A DNA stretch of 64,000 bases from Runella rosea (GTDB lineage: Bacteria; Bacteroidota; Bacteroidia; Cytophagales; Spirosomataceae): contig NZ_CP030850.1 of assembly GCF_003325355.1 (NCBI RefSeq), positions 2,046,001 through 2,110,000 on the forward strand. The letters are read 5' to 3'. Below, piece after piece: positions 38,094-46,389 of the stretch. The notes below the pieces were generated by a model, which did not search any database, had not been told where the DNA came from, and saw nothing but the letters and a program-made list of their open reading frames with translations. The translations under genes were made by a program, and so were the position numbers. Numbering within the stretch: the stretch's first letter is position 1; each line of letters starts with the position of its first letter.

Positions 38094-38456
38094 TCATTCT
38101 TCATTTCTAAATTCGTCATTGGGTTTCAGCTTAGCATTTTCGAGGTGCCGGGTGGCGTCGCGTTTTGTCTTTTTTTCCAAGTTTTTCTGAAACGCTTCGG
38201 TTAAATCTACGCCCGTTTGATTGGCAAGACACATCAGCACCCAAAGCACATCGGCCATTTCGTCGGCTAAATTTTTATCCAAATCTGACTTTTTGAACGA
38301 TTGGTCACCGTACGTTCGCGCCATGATGCGAGCCATTTCTCCTACTTCTTCGGTCAAAATAGCCAAGTTGGTCAGTTCGCTAAAATAGCGAACACCGTAA
38401 GTTTTTATCCAATTATCTACTTCCTGTTGGGCTTGTTCGATGGTCAATTTTGTCAT
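38094..38456 (-). CDS. MazG-like nucleotide pyrophosphohydrolase
   Basis: 120 residues of the all-alpha NTP pyrophosphohydrolase superfamily. The metal-binding motif is EEVGEMARIMARTYGD (EExxE) followed by LADEMADVLWVLMCLAN (ExxD). These enzymes hydrolyse (d)NTPs to monophosphates and pyrophosphate, clearing unusual nucleotides. It precedes an unrelated PyrR gene by 95 bp on the same strand. The substrate cannot be inferred. Confidence 0.88.
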   Translation of the reverse strand: MTKLTIEQAQQEVDNWIKTYGVRYFSELTNLAILTEEVGEMARIMARTYGDQSFKKSDLDKNLADEMADVLWVLMCLANQTGVDLTEAFQKNLEKKTKRDATRHLENAKLKPNDEFRNEE

Positions 38457-38551
38457 GCTGTAAACAACTAAAGCGGGTGAATATGATGTTTTTCACAAAC
38501 ATTCTTGGAGTACTATACTTAGCGGTGACAACACCACCAAGGGCTTGGGAC

Positions 38552-39085
38552 TTAATCTACCAACCAAATACGATCAGCTTCATGGCCTTGTTCGCGCCAT
38601 TCTACCTGCACACGTTGGGTGTCCAATGTATTGACTTTCATGCCCGTATAATCAGGCTCTACGGGAATTTCTCGGCTGTACTGACGGTCAATCAGCACCA
38701 TCAACTCCACCTTGCGCGGGCGCCCAAACGCTTGCATCGCGTCCAGCGCAGCGCGGACCATGCGCCCCGTAGCCAGCACATCATCAATCAGAATGACTTT
38801 TTTTCCTTCAATCACAAAATTGACTTTGGTGGCGTTGGGTTTCAACTGCTCTCGGCGACGAAAATCATCGCGATAGAAAGTAGCATCCAAATACCCCAAC
38901 GGAATATTTTTGCCCGTAATGTTACGCAGTTCGGTGACGACCCGCTCAGCAAAGAAAATTCCGCGCGGCTGTAAGCCCAACACCGCAGAATCGGCAAAAT
39001 CTCCATGGTTTTCGATGAGTTGTTGACACAAACGACTGACCATGATTTCAAACAGTGGGCTGCTTAATATAAGACGTTGATTCAT
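38552..39085 (-). CDS. pyrR: PyrR-type phosphoribosyltransferase
   Basis: 177 residues of the type I phosphoribosyltransferase fold. The PRPP-binding motif is VILIDDVLATGRMVRAALDA (~97-116), preceded by GLQPRGIFFAERV and the YRDDF segment typical of PyrR. In Bacillus PyrR attenuates the pyr operon and has weak uracil phosphoribosyltransferase activity; in Bacteroidota only the fold is certain. No pyrimidine gene is adjacent. The start at 39085 gives the usual length. Confidence 0.85.
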   Translation of the reverse strand: MNQRLILSSPLFEIMVSRLCQQLIENHGDFADSAVLGLQPRGIFFAERVVTELRNITGKNIPLGYLDATFYRDDFRRREQLKPNATKVNFVIEGKKVILIDDVLATGRMVRAALDAMQAFGRPRKVELMVLIDRQYSREIPVEPDYTGMKVNTLDTQRVQVEWREQGHEADRIWLVD

Positions 39086-39175
39086 ATTTTATGTGGGTTG
39101 ATCTGACTGGCAATAGGGATGCAAGAATACACTTTTTTGTGGTGAATTTTGAAGAGAAAATAGTAAACTTTTTAA

Positions 39176-41287
39176 TTAATCAACAGATAACATCCCTAAA
39201 AACTCCTCCTCTGAAATCATTTTTACGTTCAATTTCGTAGCCTTATCAACTTTGGATGCGCCTGGTTTTTCGCCTACAATCAGAAAATTGAGTTTGGCCG
39301 ATACACCACTGAGCAGTTTACCACCGTTGGCTTCAATTTTGGCTTCCAATTCTTCGCGGGTCATGCCCGCAAAAGTGCCTGTATACAAAAAACTTTTACC
39401 TTCCAATGCGTTGGATTCAGCCACTACGGGTACATCATCGGTTTCAAATTGTAGTCCAGCCGCCCGTAAACGACCGATATAATCACGATTAGACTCCTCC
39501 GAAAAATAATCTACGATGCTTTGGGCTATTTTTCCACCGATTTCGGGTACGTTACACAGGGCTTCAAAATCTGCCGCCATCAGCGCGTCAATGTTACGAA
39601 AGTAGGCCGCCAGTTTTTCAGCCACCGTTGCGCCCACAAACCGAATCCCGATGCCAAAAAGAACCTGTTTGAAAGGAACATTTTTAGATTGTTCAATGCC
39701 TTTCAGAATATTTTCAACGGTTTTTTCTTTGAAACCGATTTTTTTGGTTTTGCCCGTTTCTTCATCCGTTATGACTTTCTCCAATCCGAAGAGTTTTTCG
39801 TAGGTCAAATCATACAAATCGGCGGGGATCTGAACAAGGTTTTTATCAAACAACAATTCAATTTTTCCTTCACCCAAGCTATCAATATTCAGGGCTTTGC
39901 GGTGAATAAAATGCTCCACTTTGCCGCGCAACTGCGGCGGACAACCGCGCTCGTTGGGACAGTAATGGTTGGCTTCGGTTTCTTTTCGCACCAATTCCGT
40001 ACCACATTCGGGGCAATGCGTGGGGTAAACAATCGGCGACAACAGGCGGTTCGAGCGGGCGTCCACGTCCACTCCCGTGATTTTGGGAATAATTTCCCCG
40101 CCTTTTTCCACAAAAACCACGTCGTTGAGCATCAACCCCAAGCGCTCAATTTCGTTGGCGTTGTGCAGCGAAGCGCGTTTCACTCGCGTTCCCGACAGTT
40201 GTAGACCTTTTCCGTCGCCGTTGAGATTGTCTAAATTGGCTACGGGCGTCAACGCCCCCGTACGGCCCACCTGATACGAAACTGATTTCAAAACGCCTGC
40301 CTTATTTTCGGCTTTGTATTTAAACGAAATCGCCCAACGTGGACTTTTGGCCGTGAAGCCCAACTCCCGCTGCTGCGCCATCGAATTTACTTTAATCACA
40401 ATCCCGTCCGTCGCCAATGGCAATGTGTGTCGCTTGGTTTCCCATTCGTGAATGTAGGCCAGTACTTCATCAATATCGGCGCATTTTCGCCAGCCCGGCG
40501 ACACGTTAAAGCCCCATGTTTTAAGCGTCAGAAGACTTTGTTCGTGGGTTTCAAACACCTCATCATCGGATAAAAAAGCGTACAAATAACAATCCAATCC
40601 TCGCCGCGCCGACTCCGCCGAATCCTGCAATTTAAACGCCCCCGATGCCGCATTGCGGGGGTTGGCGTAGGTGGGTTCGTCGGCCGCCTCTAAATCTTTG
40701 TTGAGTTTCTCAAACGATGATATCGGCATAAAACCTTCACCGCGCACTTCAAAATTGGTGATTGGTAATTGGTGAGCGGTGAGCGGCGAATCCGAATTCT
40801 GAGTTCGTGAGCTTATTTTAAGCGGCAACGATTTTATTGTACGTACGTTAGCCGTAATGTCATCTCCTCTGGTACCGTCGCCGCGCGTCACGGCCCGCTT
40901 CAACACACCGTTTTCGTAGGTCATGCTGAGCGAAATACCGTCAAATTTCAACTCACAAATGTATTCGTAGGCTTCGCCATAAAGGCCCTTCTGCACACGC
41001 TCGTCAAAGTCCCGCAAATCCTGCTCGTTGTATGTATTACCCAACGAAAGCATCGGATAACGGTGCGTTACGGTCTCAAAATTTTTCGTAATTCCCCCTC
41101 CTACCCGCAGCGTAGGAGAATCTTCACGGCGTAAATCGGGATATTGATTTTCCAGTTCGGCCAACTCTTTCAGGAGTGTATCAAACTCATAATCACTGAT
41201 TTCCGAGACACTGTCTTGGTAATATCGGTGATTATAATGGTTCAGCAAATCGGTAAGCTCATTGATGCGTTCGGCAGGATTTTGCAT
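39176..41287 (-). CDS. ligA: NAD-dependent DNA ligase
   Basis: 703 residues from the ATG at 41287. Domains in order: Ia (MQNPAERINELTDLLNHYNH-type NMN-binding helices), adenylation with active Lys ~114 in ELKFDGISLSM, OB fold with GATL-like LTPVANL, Cys4 zinc finger (CPECGTEL...CPNERGCP), helix-hairpin-helix repeats (EIGGKIAQSIVDYF) and C-terminal BRCT (GKSFLYTGTFAGMTREELEAKIEANGGK). It seals nicks using NAD in replication and repair. A longer frame to 41350 adds residues not seen in the family. An extra Ser/Thr/Pro-rich segment (~185-200) interrupts the adenylation domain. Confidence 0.96.
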   Translation of the reverse strand: MQNPAERINELTDLLNHYNHRYYQDSVSEISDYEFDTLLKELAELENQYPDLRREDSPTLRVGGGITKNFETVTHRYPMLSLGNTYNEQDLRDFDERVQKGLYGEAYEYICELKFDGISLSMTYENGVLKRAVTRGDGTRGDDITANVRTIKSLPLKISSRTQNSDSPLTAHQLPITNFEVRGEGFMPISSFEKLNKDLEAADEPTYANPRNAASGAFKLQDSAESARRGLDCYLYAFLSDDEVFETHEQSLLTLKTWGFNVSPGWRKCADIDEVLAYIHEWETKRHTLPLATDGIVIKVNSMAQQRELGFTAKSPRWAISFKYKAENKAGVLKSVSYQVGRTGALTPVANLDNLNGDGKGLQLSGTRVKRASLHNANEIERLGLMLNDVVFVEKGGEIIPKITGVDVDARSNRLLSPIVYPTHCPECGTELVRKETEANHYCPNERGCPPQLRGKVEHFIHRKALNIDSLGEGKIELLFDKNLVQIPADLYDLTYEKLFGLEKVITDEETGKTKKIGFKEKTVENILKGIEQSKNVPFKQVLFGIGIRFVGATVAEKLAAYFRNIDALMAADFEALCNVPEIGGKIAQSIVDYFSEESNRDYIGRLRAAGLQFETDDVPVVAESNALEGKSFLYTGTFAGMTREELEAKIEANGGKLLSGVSAKLNFLIVGEKPGASKVDKATKLNVKMISEEEFLGMLSVD

Positions 41288-41516
41288 AGGACGGGTTGTA
41301 AGCAAGTCTTTTGGTACTCGCGAAGTTAGGGAAGCTAATTTTTCAAACAAAGGAAGTTTTATCTAAATTCGGTCGAAAATAAATTCCTCAGTTGGTTGTT
41401 GGTGGAAAAAAACAACAACAGCCCAAAATTCCTATAACACAAAAGCACTCGATAAACAACCGCTAACAAACGGTTAGCTGGTGGTGAAAAACACAAGGCT
41501 ATGAAAAACTAATATT

Positions 41517-41789
41517 ATGGATAGATTGAAGCAGTTTGAGGATATGTGGAATACCGATAAGAATAACTATGTATTAGAATTGTCAACAACCAGCTCATGT
41601 GGTTATTTTATCTATCGAATAGATCCTTTCGGTTTTGTAATTATTGAAGATGACGAAATACTGACCATATTAATTAATAAAATGATAGATGAAGGAGTCA
41701 AAATTGTCAGAAATATTGATGAAGTAGAAGTCGTTCATCACAAGATGACGAGAGAAGAATTTTATAAATGGGTAAAGAAGGAAAAATAA
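41517..41789 (+). CDS. Hypothetical protein, AT-rich orphan
   Basis: 90 residues, no family recognised. It is acidic in the middle and basic at the end (YKWVKKEK), with alternating hydrophobic residues that suggest a small alpha/beta fold. The start was taken as the first ATG; a short hairpin (GCTAAC/GTTAGC, 41462-41478) lies upstream. The composition is clearly more AT-rich than ligA next door, and the next gene follows by 16 bp in the same direction. Transfer from elsewhere is plausible. No function is proposed. Confidence 0.55.
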   Translation: MDRLKQFEDMWNTDKNNYVLELSTTSSCGYFIYRIDPFGFVIIEDDEILTILINKMIDEGVKIVRNIDEVEVVHHKMTREEFYKWVKKEK

Positions 41790-41805
41790 AATATCGTCAT
41801 TTTCA

Positions 41806-42123
41806 ATGAAATTCGATTTTAAATCCGATAAAGAAACAATTGCATTATTTGAGTTAGTAGTTGAGTTTTTAGGTACTTATTTTGGGTACAATGAACAAGA
41901 AGCTATTATGCTTGTAAATAATTTTTATCAGTTCCAAAAACAGAGGGGGCATCATGATGATGACTATCATCATGATGCAGCTTATAGAGTTACCTGCAAT
42001 CTACAGTATCTTTTTGTTCTAAAAGAAAAGGTAGATTTTAATAAATGGGCAGAAGAAAATCATTTCTTTAACCCACCTATTGAAGCAATCAACCGTTACA
42101 ATGAAGTCTTTGGTAAACTCTAA
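41806..42123 (+). CDS. Hypothetical protein, AT-rich orphan
   Basis: 105 residues, no family recognised. A His/Asp-rich patch (GHHDDDYHHDAAYR, ~49-62) could bind metal. The rest is predicted helical (ETIALFELVVEFLGTYFGYNEQEAIMLVNNFYQF). It follows the previous orphan by 16 bp, so the two probably share a transcript. Small AT-rich pairs like this are often immunity or antitoxin genes, but nothing here identifies a partner toxin. Confidence 0.55.
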   Translation: MKFDFKSDKETIALFELVVEFLGTYFGYNEQEAIMLVNNFYQFQKQRGHHDDDYHHDAAYRVTCNLQYLFVLKEKVDFNKWAEENHFFNPPIEAINRYNEVFGKL

Positions 42124-42190
42124 TACACTTGCTCGTTTTCGAACCTTGGCTGGAAGTTAATTTCATATAAGTACACTTCATAAAGCTGAT

Positions 42191-42460
42191 TCATGCTGAT
42201 TGTAAAATAGATATTGACATATTATACAAATTATCAGGGTCAAAATCTACCCCATTATCCCATACTAATGTTCCATAAGAATCTAAGGCAACTGTTTTAA
42301 AGTAAGATTTGTCGCTTAATTGACTGACCAGCCCATCATTTATTCGTTGATATTTATGAACAATTTCAGTTAGGTCAATCATCCTTACTTCTCCAGTATT
42401 GAAAAGGCAAGTAACTGTATACGCCTCAATTTCAAGTATTTTTTTGATATAATATAACAT
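42191..42460 (-). CDS. DUF2442-family protein
   Basis: 89 residues. The pattern VTCLFNTGEVRMIDLTEI...YFKTVALDSYGTLVWDNGVDFDPDNLY is typical of DUF2442, a small all-beta domain. Its ATG overlaps the stop of the upstream DUF4160 gene (TAATG), so the two are co-translated. DUF2442 genes commonly follow DUF4160 genes, and the pair has been suspected to be a toxin-antitoxin-like module without firm proof. AT-rich like the neighbouring orphans. Confidence 0.8.
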   Translation of the reverse strand: MLYYIKKILEIEAYTVTCLFNTGEVRMIDLTEIVHKYQRINDGLVSQLSDKSYFKTVALDSYGTLVWDNGVDFDPDNLYNMSISILQSA

Positions 42461-42723
42461 TAGCTTAATGGTTCAATTTTTCTCCAAGTCTTAACATCCT
42501 GCCCTAAAGTACTGAAATTTTCGAGTAGTTCCTCTTCATGCAATACGGCCCAAGCCTGTACCAATTTAAGTTGTTTTGTCGGTAAATAGCCTTCCATCAA
42601 CTCTGCCTTTCGAATATCAATAATTGCTTTAAAATCTTGATACTCAACGTGAAAATGCGGCGGATTATGGTCATCGAAAAACATCTTTATAATAATTCCC
42701 AAAAAACGGCTAATTTCCGGCAT
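42460..42723 (-). CDS. DUF4160-family protein
   Basis: 87 residues from the ATG at 42723 (an earlier ATG at 42747 is less likely). The core FLGIIIKMFFDDHNPPHFHVEYQDFKAIIDI contains the conserved HNPPHFHV segment that defines DUF4160, followed by a helix with W (LVQAWAVLHEEELLENF). It is encoded upstream of and overlapping a DUF2442 gene, the usual arrangement. Biochemical function unknown. It diverges from the PqqB-like gene, sharing a ~73-bp promoter region. Confidence 0.82.
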   Translation of the reverse strand: MPEISRFLGIIIKMFFDDHNPPHFHVEYQDFKAIIDIRKAELMEGYLPTKQLKLVQAWAVLHEEELLENFSTLGQDVKTWRKIEPLS

Positions 42724-42796
42724 AATCAGTTTCGTATATTTATACAATAAAGGTAAGTTTTTTTATTAAAATGTAACAGGGTAAATTCCTTCAAAA

Positions 42797-43705
42797 ATGC
42801 GCCTTCTCATCATCTTTCTCTTCCTCTCCGCTCTCGTCCACGCTCAGTCTCCTTACATTTTGGTATTAGGCGTTACCCAAGATGGAGGCTATCCGCAGGC
42901 AGGATGCAACACGCCCAACTGCCTAGATGCCTGGGAGGGACGCCGCCCGCCACTGTACGTAACGAGTCTGGCGATTGTAGACCCTCTGACCAAACAGCGT
43001 TGGCTGATTGATGCCACACCCGATTTCAAATACCAATTGCAATTGCTCAAAAACAACACCCACAACACCGCCAACGAGCTAGCGGGCATTTTTTTGACCC
43101 ACGCCCACATTGGGCATTATACGGGCTTGATGCACTTGGGGCGGGAAGCCTTGGGGGCCAAAAACGTGAAAGTGTACGCCATGCCGCTCATGCAGCGATT
43201 TCTGGAAAACAACGGTCCGTGGAGTCAGTTGGTGAGTTTGAAAAATATTGACCTTCAACCCATGACCGACAGCATCTGGATTGTGTTGAACGAGCGCATC
43301 AAAATCCAACCCTTTACCGTGCCACACCGCGCCGAATATTCGGAAACCGTGGGTTTTCGCATCCAAACTGACCGCAAGACATTCATCTACATACCCGACA
43401 TCGACAAGTGGAGTCTTTGGAATAAAGACCTAAACGACGTCGTCAAAGCCACCGATTATGCCTTTATTGACGCCACATTCTTTGCCGATGGCGAAATACC
43501 GCGCCCCATGAGCGAAGTACCGCACCCGTTTGTGTCGGAAACCATGAAGCTGTTGGAAAAATTACCCAAAACTGAAAAGCAAAAAGTCTACTTTACGCAT
43601 TTCAACCACACGAATCCATTGCTCAGGACCGAAACGAAAGAGTTTATTCAAACCGCCAAAGAAGGCTACAAAGTAGCGGTGCAGGGGCAAGTGATTGAAT
43701 TGTAG
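42797..43705 (+). CDS. Exported PqqB-like MBL-fold hydrolase
   Basis: 302 residues with a signal peptide (MRLLIIFLFLSALVHAQ). The body begins LVLGVTQDGGYPQAGC, as in PqqB-type metallo-beta-lactamase proteins, and has the metal motif THAHIGHYTGLMH and later HFNHTNPLL. PqqB acts in pyrroloquinoline quinone maturation, but no other pqq gene is nearby and this copy is exported, so a PQQ role is doubtful. It ends one base before the convergent permease gene. Confidence 0.85.
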   Translation: MRLLIIFLFLSALVHAQSPYILVLGVTQDGGYPQAGCNTPNCLDAWEGRRPPLYVTSLAIVDPLTKQRWLIDATPDFKYQLQLLKNNTHNTANELAGIFLTHAHIGHYTGLMHLGREALGAKNVKVYAMPLMQRFLENNGPWSQLVSLKNIDLQPMTDSIWIVLNERIKIQPFTVPHRAEYSETVGFRIQTDRKTFIYIPDIDKWSLWNKDLNDVVKATDYAFIDATFFADGEIPRPMSEVPHPFVSETMKLLEKLPKTEKQKVYFTHFNHTNPLLRTETKEFIQTAKEGYKVAVQGQVIEL

Positions 43706-43706
43706 T

Positions 43707-44915
43707 TTACCCCATTTCAGCGGCGCGCTTGGCGGGTAAAAACGACACGATGATGGTGACCGAAATGACCAAAAAAGCCGTAATTACGAAGTCTTGCCAC
43801 ACCATTTTGACGGGGTAGGCATCCACCAACGAACTCACCATTCCCATCGAAACCAAGCCGTAGGTTTGCTGCGCCCAACACACAATCACGCCCAAAATCA
43901 ATCCCACTGCCGCGCCACTAAAAGCCACCAATCCGCCTTCAAACAAAAAAATGCGCTTGACCATGCTGCTTGTTGCGCCCATTGCAAAAAGCATTTTGAT
44001 GTCGTCGCGCTTTTCGATGACGAGCATGGAAAGCGAGAAGAAAATATTAACGGCCGCCACCAACACAATCAAACCCAAGGTAACGGTCACAAACAGTTTT
44101 TCGAGGCGAATGGCACGTAATAAATCAGCATTCTGCTCGTCGCGGGTACGGATTACAAACGTGTCACCCAAGTTCTTTTCCAAATCACTTTTGACCGCAT
44201 CGGCGTCGGCGTTGGGTTGCAGTTGAAGTTCAAACGACGAGCGTTGCGCGCCGTAGCCGAGCAGCTCAGCCGCAAAATCTAGGGGTACAATCACATAATC
44301 ATCAAACCGCAGTTCGAGCATATACACCCCACCCACCCGAATGATTTGCTGATTGAAGGCGTCGGGGGAGTTGAGGTTGAGCGAGCGCGTATCTGAGCGC
44401 GGGTACCAGAGTTCGAGGGGTGTCAGAATATCATTGGGATTGATGCTTAACAATTGCTGAACCGTGGCCCCAACCACGGCTTTAGGCTCCCCGTCGACCA
44501 TGACTTGTACCGTTCCGTAAACCAGCGCCGTATCAAGTTGATGCCGTTGTTCGTAAGTAGAATCCACCCCTTTGAGCTTGACCACCACGCGACGGTCGCC
44601 GTAGCGTGCCAAGGCGTTGTCTTCAATCACCTGCGTGGCAAATTTTACACCTTTTATTTGTTTGATTTTCGACAAAAGCGCGGGCGTAACGTCAATGCGT
44701 TTACCTTGGGCAGGCGTTATTTTTAGGTCGGGATCAAAGCTCCGAAACAGTTGTCGGTTTAGTTCTTCCATGCCGTTGAAGACCGACAACACAATCACAA
44801 GAGCCATCGTACCTACGCCCACGCCCAACATCGAAATATTGGAAATCAGGCTGATAAAGCTTTTTTTCTTCTTGGAACTGAAGTAACGACGGGCAATAAA
44901 AAAGGGGAAATTCAT
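43707..44915 (-). CDS. ABC transporter permease, FtsX/LolC-type
   Basis: 402 residues. There are four transmembrane helices: one after the N-terminal RRYFSSKKKKSFISLISNISMLGVGVGTMALVIVLSVFNGM, and three in the C-terminal FtsX domain (~275-400). Between them lies a large periplasmic MacB-like domain (~45-265). This is the LolC/LolE architecture, which extracts lipoproteins from the inner membrane with the ATPase LolD. No ATPase gene is adjacent, as is common for LolC homologues in Bacteroidota. It lies 3 bp after the GH140-like gene. Confidence 0.87.
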   Translation of the reverse strand: MNFPFFIARRYFSSKKKKSFISLISNISMLGVGVGTMALVIVLSVFNGMEELNRQLFRSFDPDLKITPAQGKRIDVTPALLSKIKQIKGVKFATQVIEDNALARYGDRRVVVKLKGVDSTYEQRHQLDTALVYGTVQVMVDGEPKAVVGATVQQLLSINPNDILTPLELWYPRSDTRSLNLNSPDAFNQQIIRVGGVYMLELRFDDYVIVPLDFAAELLGYGAQRSSFELQLQPNADADAVKSDLEKNLGDTFVIRTRDEQNADLLRAIRLEKLFVTVTLGLIVLVAAVNIFFSLSMLVIEKRDDIKMLFAMGATSSMVKRIFLFEGGLVAFSGAAVGLILGVIVCWAQQTYGLVSMGMVSSLVDAYPVKMVWQDFVITAFLVISVTIIVSFLPAKRAAEMG

Positions 44916-44918
44916 AGT

Positions 44919-46331
44919 TTATTTTTTCACAGCTTTTGGCAATCCATAACCAGCCCACGGCTTCGTGGCATCATCAACGACCAACACCCAGTCGCAAGTG
45001 GGACAACTTACGGGCGTTTGGAATTCTTTGACACCATCGTTTTTAAAATCACCAATGAGCGTAGTGATGCCATCGCGGGGGTTAAACCAGTAAGCCTTTA
45101 ATTGGGTAGCTTGGAGTTTTGCTAAATCAATTTTCAGGGGTTTGCCCGTTGGGGTATAAGCAAATAAGAAATCTTTGCTTTCACCCCAAGCCGCCATTTG
45201 ATAGCCGGCATCGTCGGGGTTATCACCTTTCAGCAGCGACTGCTCCGGAATCAGTTGATTCCAAGGGTGTGATTCATAAAGTTTGCGCAGAAAGCCCACT
45301 TGCCACGCCCCCTCACTGTCAACGGCCCGCCGCCAATGGGTACGAGCTACGGAGATGGGTTTGTTGCGGTTAGGGTCAAAAAACTGCCATACATTGTGGT
45401 TACCGTATGTATGGCCAGCGCCGCCGGCCAGCATGGCCCACCACGCCGCCTGCCGAGCATCGTGCGCGTTAAAATAATCCTGTTCGGGTTTCCAATTGAT
45501 GGGATGGTCTTCGTAGCGCGGCTCTCCGTCGAGGGTGGGTTTTACGGGAAACAACTGGTAATTCTGGCGTTGCATCACGTAATTTTTGGCATTACGCGCC
45601 GAATGTCCCGACTGATACATGTTGAAATTCAACCAATTATCTTTATGAAAAAATGCCGCCGAATTACTGTTGCCCATGGGATGGTACGTCATGAGCTGCG
45701 TGCCACCATTACCTGCCCGAATACCTTCGGCCATGGCCCTGATGATGGCAAAATGTTTTTCCGCTTCGGGGCTTCTATCCCCACCCAATATCCAAATGAC
45801 GGGCTTACCTTTGTAGCGTTTTCCCAACCACTCGCCATATACACGGGCATTTTCGGGCGTAAATATCTCTGGCCCTACTCCCCATTTCTTATTAAATTTA
45901 TCTCCCCAAGTAGGCAGTAAGCCCGTTACTAATCCCAGTGAGGCGGCCTTATTGATGACATAATCTACGTGCTGAAAATACAGTTCATTGGGCTGCGTTG
46001 GGTCATTGTTTTTGAGCGGCAACTGACCGTATTGGTTAGGTTGCGTCAGGCCGTCAAACTCTGCCAAAGCCACCGCCTGAATGACCGTAAAACCCTGTTC
46101 GGCGCGACGTTTTAAATAAAAATCAGCTTCTTCTTTTGTCAACCGATGAAACAATTCCCACGCGGTATCTCCCAACCAGAAAAACGGCTTGCCATCTCCG
46201 CGCGTAATGGTCCGTTTATCGGGCATGATATACAATTTAGACCACTGGGCCTGCTTCGGAGCAGGCTGGGCCCGCAGGAACGAAATCGAGAGCCAAAAAA
46301 AGGCCATACCAAGTGTCAGGAATCTCATCAT
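44919..46331 (-). CDS. DUF4038/GH140-like glycoside hydrolase, exported
   Basis: 470 residues with a signal peptide (MMRFLTLGMAFFWLSISFLRAQ). The TIM-barrel start DGKPFFWLGDTAWELFHRLTKEEADFYLKRRAEQGFTVIQAVAL is the DUF4038 (apiosidase-like, GH140) signature, followed by VIWILGGDRSPE with the candidate acid near GGD, and TLDGEPRYEDHPINW. A C-terminal beta domain (collagen-binding-like DUF5060/DUF4038 C) follows. Known GH140 enzymes cut apiose from rhamnogalacturonan II. With the adjacent beta-helix protein it suggests pectin-type substrates; that is inference. Confidence 0.85.
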   Translation of the reverse strand: MMRFLTLGMAFFWLSISFLRAQPAPKQAQWSKLYIMPDKRTITRGDGKPFFWLGDTAWELFHRLTKEEADFYLKRRAEQGFTVIQAVALAEFDGLTQPNQYGQLPLKNNDPTQPNELYFQHVDYVINKAASLGLVTGLLPTWGDKFNKKWGVGPEIFTPENARVYGEWLGKRYKGKPVIWILGGDRSPEAEKHFAIIRAMAEGIRAGNGGTQLMTYHPMGNSNSAAFFHKDNWLNFNMYQSGHSARNAKNYVMQRQNYQLFPVKPTLDGEPRYEDHPINWKPEQDYFNAHDARQAAWWAMLAGGAGHTYGNHNVWQFFDPNRNKPISVARTHWRRAVDSEGAWQVGFLRKLYESHPWNQLIPEQSLLKGDNPDDAGYQMAAWGESKDFLFAYTPTGKPLKIDLAKLQATQLKAYWFNPRDGITTLIGDFKNDGVKEFQTPVSCPTCDWVLVVDDATKPWAGYGLPKAVKK

Positions 46332-46389
46332 TTACTGTTTTTTGAAGTAGCTAAGGTAATTACTTTCGCAATAATAAGGATGCATAACT

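Noticed and set aside
41517-42123. Immunity genes of a nearby Rhs/polymorphic toxin
   Set aside because: No Rhs or toxin gene lies nearby; the YD-like lipoprotein at 37239-38054 is distant and unrelated.
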